Part shown: positions 53,493 through 64,000 of the stretch, one piece after another
Layout: each line of letters starts with the position of its first letter
Numbering within the stretch: position 1 is the first letter of the stretch
Assembly: GCA_029783825.1 (NCBI GenBank)
Contig: JAREIK010010496.1
Coordinates: 1 to 64,000 of the forward strand
Length of the DNA stretch: 64,000 bases
Source: Sapria himalayana
Lineage: Eukaryota; Streptophyta; Magnoliopsida; Malpighiales; Rafflesiaceae
Reading direction: 5' to 3'
The notes under the pieces: generated by a model
Database searches by the model: none
What the model saw: only the letters and a program-made list of their open reading frames with translations
What the model was told of the DNA's origin: nothing
Translations under genes and position numbers: made by a program

Positions 53493-55573
53493 ATTAAATA
53501 TGGTATACCAGTTAAATGGGTCAATTATTTAGGGGTTTTGTCATTTAGGAGTTTAGCAATTTAGGTTTTTAGGCATTTAGTGGTATATAGGTTTTATTTA
53601 TATAAAAAAAATAAAATTTTTTTTTGATTTTTTTAGATTTTTAAAGGTTTTAACCTTTGAAAATAAAATAATTTTTAAAATCTTTTGAAATGTGAATACC
53701 ATGTATAATTATATTAATCTTATTAATTATATATCATATAAATTCAATATAAATAATTTTAACGATAAATATTATAATAATGATCAAAAATTAAATAAAT
53801 AAACTATTATTAATAATATAAATATTAGTTAAAATATATTTACATAACACAAAATGATCAAAAAATATTCTAATAATGATCAAAAAATAAATTAATAATC
53901 TATTATTAATAAGTTAGATATCAATTAAAATATAATTACAAAACCTAAAATGATTCAGAAACAAAGCAAAATATATTACTATATAATATTTTTTTGTTTT
54001 TAATTTTTTTCTTCTTTTATTAAATTTATCTATATTTTTTTGTTGAAAAATAATTTATATAAATTATATTTGTATAACTTATAATTTATTTTGTAATTAA
54101 TATTTATATAAAAATAAACAAATAAATAATTAAAATGAATATTAAAACGTATAATGAAAAAAATCAAAATGAGATTTATTATTTATTATTTAGGATATAC
54201 ATGTTTAAAAAATTTATCTATTTAGGGTTTTCGAGATTTAGAAGTTATTGATTTAAGTATTTAAACATTTAATGGTTTATAGGTTTTATACAAATAATGA
54301 AATAATAAAAAATTTATTTTTGATATATTTTCAAATTTTTAAAGTTCATAACATTTGAAAATATAATAATTTTAAAATTTTTTTAAAATGTGAATACAAT
54401 ATTTAGTAATAATAAATATTATAACTATATATAATATAAACTAAATATAAACAATTTTATTAATAGATATTATATCAATTATCAAAAAATATATTAATAA
54501 ACTTTTATTAAAATGATATATATAAATTAAAATATAATTTAAAAACCTAAAATGATTTAAAATCAAAGTAAAATTTATTACTAAATAGTAATTTTTTTTT
54601 TAGTTTTTGCATCATTTTATAAGCTTATATGTATTTATGATGAAAAATATATTATTTAAATTATATTTGTATCACTTATAATTTATTTTGTAATTACTAT
54701 TTCTATAAATTATTTAAATTATATTTAAGGTTTACTTGTTTAAAGGTTTAAGTATTTAGGGGCTTCGAGGTTTAGGAGTTTAGATATTTATGTATTTAGG
54801 CATTTAATGGTTTATAAGTTTTATTTAAACAATGATATAACAAAAAATTTATTTTTGTTATTTTTTCTAATTTTTGAATGTTATAAACTTTGAAAATATA
54901 ATAATTTTAAAATTTTTTTTATATGTGAATACTATAATTAGTTATGATAATCTTAATAATTATATATCATGTAAATTCAATATAAACAATTATATTGAAA
55001 TATATTATATTAATGATCAAAAAATAAATTAATAAACTATTATTAATAATATAGATATTATTTTAAATATATTTGCAAAACATAAATTTATTCAAAATCA
55101 AAGTAAAATATATTACAAATAATACTTTCTTTGATGTTTTGCTTCTTTTTATAAGTTTATAATTTTTTTTATTAAAAGTAAATTATTTAAATTATATTTG
55201 TCTTCCTCATAATTAATTTTTAATTTATAATTCTATAAAAATAAACTAATAAATAATTAAAATGAATATTTAAAATTATAATGAATACAAATAAAATAGA
55301 GATTTATTATTTATTATTCCGGATATACTAATTTAATGGTTTAAGTATTTAGGGGTTTTGGAGTTTAGTTATTTAATTGTTTAGGCCTTTAGTGATTTAT
55401 AGTTTTTATTTAAAGAATGAGAAAATAAAAAATTTAATTTTTTGATTTTTTTTAATTTTTGTTGGTTATAATCTTTGAAATTATAATAATTTTTAATTCT
55501 TTTTAAATGTGAATATAATATTCAGTAAAATTGAAAAAATTTAATATTCTTTTTAATTTTAAGTGTGAACATA
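53493..55573 (-). repeat. Satellite array segment B5, reverse orientation
   Basis: Palindrome relics near 53,635, 54,340, 54,880 and 55,455. A deletion junction near 53,855 joins ACAAAATGATC to AAAAAATATTCTAAT. An abbreviated monomer lies near 54,720. The array ends within the post-palindrome part of a monomer, followed by about 50 bp of unassigned AT-rich sequence before the hAT fragment. Confidence 0.88.
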
Positions 55574-56145
55574 AAGATGATTTCTCTTCTTCTGAGTTGA
55601 AAAAAAATGATGATTTCTTTGATGGTAGTGATACTTATATTGATGATTTTTTTTTGTTGAATTGGCGAAAGAACAAGAAGTTGCAGTTTTGGAAGAGTTA
55701 GATAGGTACTTGGAGGACAAACTTGAAAAAAATAAAATTGATTTTGATCTTCTAAACTGGTGGAAGGTAAATGAGGTTAGGTATCATTCTTTGGTAAATG
55801 TAGCAAGGGATGTATTTGCTATCCAAGCATTTACTGTGGCCTACGAATCGACATTTAGCACTGGGGAAAGAACCTTACATAAATTTAGGAGTTCCTTAAC
55901 ACCTATTACAGCTGAATTTCTCATATGTCTACAAAATTGGTTGAGAAGCTCAAACAAACCTATTGAAATTGAAGAATTAGTTCAAGACCTTGATGATAAT
56001 GAATCAGGTTAGTATACAAATCTTGTAAATTTTAATTTCACTTTACTTATTTTATTAATTTAATTTAATAAAAATAAGGTTCAATTACAATTTTCAGAGG
56101 GGTCACAAGATCCAAATATTATTCCAACTATAGTTGGCCAACTAA
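55574..56145 (+). mobile_element. Truncated hAT transposon fragment at an orientation breakpoint
   Basis: Very similar to 30,556-31,111 of the full hAT but with neither terminal repeat nor target duplication. The left edge is near AAGATGATTTCTCTTC and the right edge near GTTGGCCAACTAA; beyond the right edge, forward satellite (ATGCATATAATG) starts at once. Reverse satellite lies to its left. Both ends are therefore breakpoints rather than transposition ends. A T9 run near 55,647-55,655 shifts frame relative to the downstream coding part; the full copy has a frame-shifting T8 run at the same place. Confidence 0.88.
55662..56012 (+). pseudogene. hAT transposase C-terminal fragment with open dimerisation domain
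   Basis: An uninterrupted frame of 116 codons; the TTG at its start is only the 5' edge of the open stretch, not a real initiation site. It covers the C-terminal hAT family dimerisation region: LNWWK at residues 31-35, a helix VARDVFAIQA at 47-56, YESTFSTGER at 61-70, with Glu62 the likely third catalytic acidic residue, then FRSSLTP at 75-81 and LICLQNWLR at 87-95. Relatives usually read STGGR; here the second Gly is Glu. The stop at 56,010 lies in a probable intron (GT at about 56,005 to TTTTCAG near 56,097), as in the full copy. The open codons at places where the 28.2-kb element has stops (DRYLED, QNWLR, ELVQD) show it is not derived from that element in its present state. Truncated and without a promoter, so not functional. 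Confidence 0.85.
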
Positions 56146-58192
56146 ATGCATATAATGTTAAATCAGTAAACTCCTAAATCCCGTAATGCCTAAATACATA
56201 AACCATTAAACTGCTAAATACTACTTAATAATTAATAAATCTATTTTTTATTGCTATTTATTATATTTTTAAATATTCATTTTAATTATTTATTAGTGTA
56301 TTTATTTAGAAATATTTATTACAAAATAAATTATGAGTGGTACAAATATAATTTAAATAATATATTATTTATCTAATAAAAATATACGCTTATAAAAGAA
56401 GTATAAATTTTAAAATTAAAAATAATTATCAAAAAAATATATGGTACTTTAATTTAGAATCAATTTGGGTTTTATAAATATTTTTTAATTAATATCTATC
56501 TCAATATTAATAGTTTATAAATTTAATTTTTGATCATTATTATAATATCTATCAATAAAATTATTTATATTAAATTTATATGTTATATAATTATTAATAT
56601 TATTATAACAAAATATTGTATAAAAATTTCAAAAAATTTAAATATTATTATATTTTCAAATGTTATAACCTACGAAAATGATAAAACATTATATAAATTT
56701 TTTTGTTATTTTATTTTTTTATATAAAACCTATAAATCACTAAAAGCCTAAAAACATAAATCGCTAAACTCCTAACGACAAAACTTATAAATAGTTAAAC
56801 TATTAAACTATTATACATTAATAATATATCTTAAATTTCATTTTAATTTTTATTCAGTATAATTTTAAATTTTTATTTTAATTATTTATCAATTTATTTT
56901 ATAGAAATATTAATTACAAAATAAATTATTAGTCAAACAGATCTAATTTAAATTAAACCGCTTTCCCTAAATAATAAATAATAAATCTCATTTTTTTTTC
57001 ATTATAATTTTAAATATTCATTTTAATTATTTATTTTTTATTTATATACAAATATTAATTATAAAATAAATTGAGATAGACAAAAATAATTTATATAAAT
57101 TATTTTTCATCAAAAAATTATAGATAACCTTTTTAAAAGAAAAAAAATTTTCAAAACAAAAAATTATTAGATAGTAATATATTTTGCTTTGCATCTGAAT
57201 CATTTTAGGTTTTGTTATTATATTTTAATAGATATTTATCTTATTAATAATAGATTATAAATTTAATTTTGATCATTATTAGAATATATATCAATAAAAT
57301 TATTTATGTTGAGTTTACATGTTATATAATTATAAAGATTATTATAACTAAATATTATATTTACATTTGAAAATAATTTAAAATTTATTATATTTTTAAA
57401 GGTTATTATCTTGAAAATGAGATAAAATCACAAAAATAAATTTTTTGTTATTTTATTATTTATATAAAACCTATAAACTATTAAATGCCTAAACGCATAA
57501 ATCATTAATGTCCTAAACCCCAAAACCACAAAACCCTTAAATAATTAAACATTTAAACCATCTTTAAAGGTTTAAGTATTTATTAATAATATATAAATAT
57601 CTATCAATAAATAATAGTTTATTAATTTATTTTTTGATCATTATTATATTTATATTTATATTTATATTTAGTTTATTAATATCTATTAATAAAATTGTTT
57701 ATTTTTAAAATACATGATATATAATTATTAAGTTTATTATAACTAAATATTGGATTCACATTTGAAAAAAATTTAAAAATTATTATATTTATAAAGGTTA
57801 TAACCTTCAAAATTGATAAAAAATTAGAAAAATATTTTTTTTATTTCATAATTTAAATTAAACATATAAACTACTAAATGCCTAAACTCTTAAATCACTA
57901 AACTCCTAAACTCCAAAATACTTAAACCATTAAACCGGTATACCCTAAATAATTAATAATAAATCTCATTTTTATTTCTATTCATTATAATTTTAATATT
58001 CATTTTAATTATTTATTAGTTTATTTTTATAGAAATATTAATTGCAAAATAAAATTATGAATGAGACAAATATAATTTAAATAAATTATCTTCATCAAAA
58101 AAATTTATAAGCTTATAAAAAGAATCAAAAATTTAAAAATAAAAAATTATTAATTAGTAATATATTTTACTTTGATTTGGAATGGTTTTAGG
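56146..58192 (+). repeat. Satellite array segment C1, forward orientation
   Basis: Palindrome relics near 56,657, 57,390 and 57,788, none perfect. The array starts inside an 8-bp array (ATGCATATAATGTTAAATCAG), which matches the variant at 7,530 and, inverted, at about 51,940. The fold-back marker TTTAAACCATC recurs at about 57,552. The boundary with the island core is at TTTGGAATGGTTTTAGG. Confidence 0.88.
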
Positions 58193-58680
58193 GTATTGTG
58201 AGCTTGTATACATAACTCATTTAATATAAAAAGAAAGAAATGATACTTTTCATATCCATGAGGATATAAAAAAAGGGCTTAGACATGCCAATAAAATAAA
58301 TTTTTTAATTCTTGATTGAAAGAGAGCCCATACTTCTTGCCCTACTCAAACCACCATTGGGCTAGTTTGTTCTAATAGGCTACAAGGCGGTTATTTTTTT
58401 AGAGGTAACTATGTTTTAAAAAAATTGCTTTGAGTGTGTGCATGATAGATATTTTAGAAGAAATTACAATAATAAATATAAATAGCATCCTCAACAACTA
58501 GCAATTTTAACACATAGGGGAACAACTTTTGTTTAGTATGTTAGCGTATATGAGTCAAATTACCTTTGATAGCTCAGTGATTCAACATCAAATATGATGA
58601 TCCATAATAGAGATAAATTAAAAGCTCCTATAATTTTGGTTAGAGCTTTAGCAATAATTCTAGAGTTGAGAGTGGAACAA
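58193..58680 (+). repeat. Island core, copy C
   Basis: Same orientation as 14,054-14,540 and inverted relative to 49,437-49,924. The left junction equals that of copy B; the right junction equals both others. No conserved reading frame. Confidence 0.8.
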
Positions 58681-61600
58681 AATAAATTATTTTAATTATT
58701 CAGTATAATTTTAATTTTTATTTTAATTATATATCCATTTATTTTTATAGAAATATTAATTACAAAATAAATTATTAGTGAGACAGATATAATTTAAATT
58801 AAACCGGTATATTCTAAATAATAAAGAATAAATCTAACTTTTTTTTTATTTTAATTTTAAATATTCAAATTTAATTATTTATTTGTTTATTTTTATATAA
58901 ATATCAATTACAAAATAAATTATGAGGTACACATATAATTTATATAAATTGTTTTTCATCAAAACAATATAGATAAACTTTTTAAAAAAAAAATTCAAAA
59001 CAAAAAATTATTATATAGTAATATATTTTGCTTTGCATCTGAATCATTTTAGGTTTTCTAATTATATTATAATTGATAAATATCTTATTAATAATAGATT
59101 AATAATATATTTTTTGATCATTATTAGAATATTTATCAATAAAATTGTTTATATTGAATTTACATGATATATAAATACAATGATTATTATAACTAAATAT
59201 TGAATTCAATTTTGAAAAAAATTTTAAAATTATCATATTTCCAAAGGTTATATAACCTTTGTAAATATGAAAAAATAATAAAAATAATTTTTATGTTATT
59301 TTATTTTTTAAATAAAACCTATAAACCACTAAATGCATACACAGTTAAATCAGTAAACTCCTAGACCCCGTATTACCTAAATACATAACCCAATAAACCA
59401 CTATATACTACTTAATAATTAATAAATTTAATTTTATTCCAATTTATATTTAATTTAAATATTCATTTTAATTATTTATTAGTTTATTTTTATAGAAATT
59501 TTTATTACAAAATAAATTATAAGTGCGACACATATAATTTAAATTATTAATTTTAATCAAAAAATATATATACGCTTATAAAAGAAGTAAAAATTTAAAA
59601 ATTAAAAATCATTATCCACTAATATATTTTATTTTAATTTTGAATCAATTTGGGTTTAGTAAATATTTTTTAATCTATATCTATCTTATTATTACTATTT
59701 TATTAATTTAAATTTTGATCATTATTATAATATCTATCAATAAAATTATTTATATTGAATTTATATCATATATAATTATTAATATTATTATAACTAAATA
59801 TTATATTCACATTTCAAAAAAATTTAAATATTAATTTATTTTTAATGGTTATAACCTTTGAAAATCATAAAAAATCTAAAGGAAAAAATTTTTATTTTTA
59901 TTATGTAAATAAAACGTATAAACCACTAAATGCCTAAAAACATAAATTGATAAACTCTTAAACGACAAAACTGCTAAATAATCAAACCATTAAACCGGTA
60001 TACCACATATAATAAATCATAAATCTCATTTTAATTTGTATTCATTATAATTTTAAATATTCATTTTAATTATTTATTAGTTTATTTTTTTATAGAAATA
60101 TTAATTAAAAAATAAATAATGAGTTATACAAATATAATTTTAATAATTTATTTTTAATCAAAAAAAAATAAGCTTATAAAAATATGTATAAATTTTAAAA
60201 CAAAAAATTATTATTTAGTAATATATTTTACTTTGATTTTGAATCATTATATATTGGTTTTGCAATTATATTTTAATTGCTATCAATCTTATTAATAAAA
60301 GTTTATTAATTTATTATTTCATCATTTTTATAATATATAACAATAAAATTACTTATATTCAAGTTAAATTTCTTATAATTATTAAGATTATTATAACTAA
60401 ATATTATATTTACTTTTGAAAAAATTTAAAAATTATTATATTTTCAAAGGTTATAACCTTCAAGAATGATAAAAAATCACAAAAAAAAATTTTTATTATT
60501 TTATTATTTAAATAAAACTTATAAACCACTAAATGCCTAAACATTTAAATCTCTAGACTCCTAAACACCAAAATCCCCTAAATACTTAAACCATTAAACC
60601 TATATAACCTAAATAATAAATAATAAATCTCAATTTTATTTGTATTCATTATAATTTTAAATAGTCATTTTAATTATTTTTTAATTTATTTTTATAGAAA
60701 TATTAATTACAAATTAAATATTGAGTAAGACATATATAATTTAAATAAATTATTTTTTATGAAAAAAATAAGCTTATAAAAATAAACAAAATTTCAAAAA
60801 TTTAAACTTTTATTTAGAAATATAATTTACTTTGATTTTGAATTATTTTGGTTTATGCAAATATATTTTAATTAATATCTATCTTATTAATAATAGTTTA
60901 TTATTTTATTTTTTGATCATTATAATAATATATATTAATAATTTTTTTTATATTGAATTTACAACAAATATTATTTTCAAGATTTTTATAACTAAGTATT
61001 GTATTTCTATTTTATAACTATTAAAAAATTATTATATTTTTAAAGGTTATAACATTTCAAAATCACGAAAATTCATAAAAATAAATTTTTTGTTATTTCT
61101 TTGATTAAATAAAACCTATAAATACCTAAATGTGTAAACATATAATCAATAAACTCATTAACCCCAAAACCACAAAAAATTTAAACAATTAAATTGTTAT
61201 ACCCTAAATAATAAATCATATATCTCAATTTTATTAATATTAATTTTAATTTTAAATATACATTTTAATTATTTATTATTTTATTTTTATAGAAATATAA
61301 ATTAAAAAATAAATTATTAGTGAGACAAATATAATTTAAATATTTTATTTTTCATCAAAAAATATATAGGCTTATAAATGGATACAAAAATTTAAAAATT
61401 TAAAATTAATATTTCGTAAAATATTTCACTTTGATTTTGAATCATTTTAGGTTTTGAAAATATATTGTAACCAATATTTATCTTATTTATAATTATTTAT
61501 TACTTTTATAAGATCATTATTATAATATATATCAATAAAATAATTTATATTAAATTTATATGACATATAATTATTATGATTATTATAACTTCATATTGTA

Positions 61601-63352
61601 TTCACTTTTCAAAAAAAATTATAAATTATTATATTTTCAAAGGTTATAACATTCAAAAATGAGAAAAAATAACAAAAATAAAATTTTTGTTATTTTATTT
61701 ATTATATAAAACCTATAAACCACTAAATGACTAAATTCTAAAATGACTAAACTCCTAAACCCCGAAGCCCATAAATACTTAAAACATTAAATTAGTATAG
61801 AAGATATAATAAATCATAAATCTTATTTTTATTAGTATTCATTATTATTTTAAATATTCATTTTAATTATTTATCAATTTATTTTTATAGAAATATTAAT
61901 TACAAAATAAATTATTAGTGCAACATATATAGTTTAAATAATTTATTTTTCATTAAAAAAATGCGGATAAAAAAAGGCAAATTTTTAAAAATAAATAATT
62001 ACTATTTAGGAATATTTCTTATTTTGATTTTAAATCATTTTAGATTTTACAATTATATTTTAATTTATATCATTCTTATAAATACTAGTTTATTAATTTA
62101 TTTATTGATCATTATTATAATATCTATTAATAAAATTATTTATATTGAGTTTACATTATATATAATTATTAAGATTATTATAATTAAATAATATATTCAC
62201 ATTTAAAAAAAATTAAAAATTATTATACTTTCGAAGGTTATAACCTTCAAAAATTAAAAAAATTCAAAAAATTAAATATTTTGTTTTTTTATTCTTTAAA
62301 TAAAAACTATAAATCACTTAAGGTCTAAACAATTAAATTACTAAACTCCTAAACTACAAAACACCTAAATACTTAAACCATTAAACCGGTATATCCTGAA
62401 TAATAAATAATAAATCTAAATTTTATTTGTATTCATTATAATATTAAATATTCATTTTAATTATTTATTAGTTTATAATTATAGAATTATATATTACAAA
62501 ATAAATTATGAGTAAGACAAATATAATTTAAAAAAATTTATTTTTAATAACAAAAATTTAAACTTATTAAAAAGCAAAACATTAAAAAAAATTATTATTT
62601 AGTAATATAATTTACTTTGATTTGAATAAATTTAGATTTTGCAAATACTTTTTAAATAATATCTATTTTATTAATAATAGTTTATTAATTTATTTTTTGA
62701 TCATTATTATAATATCTAGAAATGTAATTATTTATATTGAATTTATATGACTTGAATTTATGAAGATTATTATAAATAAATATTATATTTACATTTGAAA
62801 AAAATTTAAAAATTATTATTTTTTCAAAGGATATAACCTTCAAAAATTCGAAAAAATAAAAAAAATAAATTTTATGTTATATGATTGTTTAAATAAATCT
62901 TATAAACCACTAAATCTCTATACACTTAAATCTTTAAACTCCTTAACATAAAAGCCCCTAAATACTTAAACCTTTAAGCTCGTAAACCATTATTATAATT
63001 TAAATAATTTATTAAAATATTAATTACAAAATAAATTATGAGTGATACAAATTTAATTTAAATAATTTATTTTTCATCAAAAATAATTTATAAGCTTATA
63101 AAAAGAAGCAAAAACTAAAAAAAAAATATTATTTAGTAATAAATTTTACTTTGATTTTGAATAATTTTAGGTTTTGCAATTATATTTTAATTTATATCTA
63201 TCATATTAATAATAGCTTATTAATTTATTTGTTGATAATTGATTTAATATCTATCAAAAAAATTCTTTATATTTTGTTTAGATTATATATAATTATAATG
63301 ATTTTTATTACAAAATATTGTATTCACATTTTTAAAATTTTAAAATTATCAT

Positions 63353-63380
63353 ATTTTCAAAGGTTATAACCTTTGAAAAT
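63353..63380. repeat. Perfect 28-bp palindrome
   Basis: Consensus form with one extra matched A/T pair; half-site ATTTTCAAAGGTTA. Confidence 0.9.
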
Positions 63381-63944
63381 GTGAGAAAATATCAAAAATA
63401 ATTTTTTTGTTATTTCATTGTTTAAATAAATCCTATAAACCACTATATGCCTAAACACTTAAATTAATAACTCTTATATCTTTAAACCCCTAAAAAGATA
63501 ATCCTTTTAAACTAGTATACCCTAACTAATAAATAATAAATATCAATATTATTTTTTGATTATAATTTAAAATATTCATTTTAATTATTTATTCGTTTAT
63601 TTTTATATACATATTAATTACAAAATAAATTATGAGTTAGACAAATATAATGTATATATAATATTTCTCATCGAAAAATATAGATGAACTTATAAAAAGA
63701 AAAAAAAATTAAAAACTAAAATTTATTATATCGTAAAAAATTTTGCTCTCCTGAATCATTTTAGATTTTGTAATTATATTTTAATTGATATCTATCTTAT
63801 TAATAATTGTTTATTAATTTATTTTTTGATCATTATTAGAATATTTATCAATAAAATTGTTTATATTGAATTTATATGATATATAAATATAATTATTATT
63901 ATAACTAAATATTGAATACACTTGAAAAAATTTTAAAAAATATT

Positions 63945-63977
63945 ATATTTCCAAAGGTTTATAACCTTTGGAAATAT
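63945..63977. repeat. Palindrome with paired base change and 3-bp spacer
   Basis: Perfect 15-bp arms ATATTTCCAAAGGTT and AACCTTTGGAAATAT around TAT. Both arms carry the C/G variant also seen at 33,358. Confidence 0.88.
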
Positions 63978-64000
63978 GAAAAAATAAAAAAAATAAATTT

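Larger units (their letters stand above)
58681..64000 (+). repeat. Satellite array segment C2, forward orientation, runs off the window
   Basis: Palindromes near 59,238, 59,845, 60,440, 61,045, 61,640, 62,232, 62,823, 63,353 (perfect) and 63,945, about 590 bp apart. It is one arm of an inverted repeat with 44.1-49.4 kb; for example the translated A/T segments at 63,151-63,369 and 44,753-44,965 are identical over 70 residues. An empty LTR insertion site lies near 60,000-60,030 (GGTATACCACATATAATAAA). No genes. Confidence 0.9.

Noticed and set aside
1..64000. CRISPR-like array from regularly spaced palindromes
   Set aside because: Spacing is about 590 bp and the intervening DNA is itself repetitive; there are no unique spacers and no cas genes.
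1..64000. Organelle genome because of very high A+T
   Set aside because: No organellar genes, tRNAs or rRNAs are present in 64 kb, while nuclear-type LTR and hAT elements are.

Overview
The window is a very AT-rich block of tandem satellite DNA from what is most likely a land-plant nuclear genome. I found no intact protein-coding gene, rRNA, tRNA or CRISPR array. The plant call rests on an Ac-like hAT transposon, two solo LTRs of Ty1/copia type, and a patch of degenerate CCCTAAA (plant-type telomere) repeats at about 13.37-13.44 kb. I cannot name the species or match the satellite to a published family from sequence alone.

Almost everything is made of one monomer of about 590-595 bp. Each monomer has three recognisable parts: (i) a palindrome of about 26 bp with half-site TTTTCAAAGGTTA; (ii) about 80 bp downstream, a stretch of roughly 8-11 units in 8-bp phase of the form NNNYTAAA, which carries most of the G+C; (iii) about 450 bp of nearly pure A+T containing conserved landmarks such as TTTTTTGATCATTATT. 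Monomer variants recur in a fixed order, giving higher-order repeats of roughly 8-16 kb that are disrupted by deletions, partial duplications and inversions.

Layout. Segment A (1 to about 20,395) has the satellite in forward orientation. It carries a solo LTR (5836-6405) and a 1.64-kb non-satellite island (12,898-14,540). Segment B (about 20,396 to 55,573) has the satellite in reverse orientation. It carries a 3.7-kb hAT element (28,247-31,947) flanked by a perfect 8-bp target duplication, an 0.87-kb stretch flipped back to forward (37,267-38,140), a second copy of the island core (49,437-49,924) and a second copy of the solo LTR (52,928-53,492). Segment C (about 56,146 to 64,000) is forward again and carries a third island core (58,193-58,680). 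The B/C boundary is occupied by a 0.57-kb fragment of a second hAT element that still holds an open C-terminal dimerisation domain. About 44.1-51.95 kb and 56.15-64.0 kb form a large inverted repeat with arms of at least about 7.85 kb.

The only genes are transposase remnants. The hAT at 28.2 kb is a pseudogene with many stops and at least three frameshifts; the fragment at 55.6 kb is truncated. The biology here is structural: a palindrome-bearing, telomere-motif-bearing satellite that has been amplified, inverted and used as a landing site for transposons. The palindrome arms sometimes change together, which suggests selection for dyad symmetry or arm-to-arm gene conversion. Positions of monomer boundaries are estimates read by eye; those of the hAT ends and the perfect palindromes are exact.
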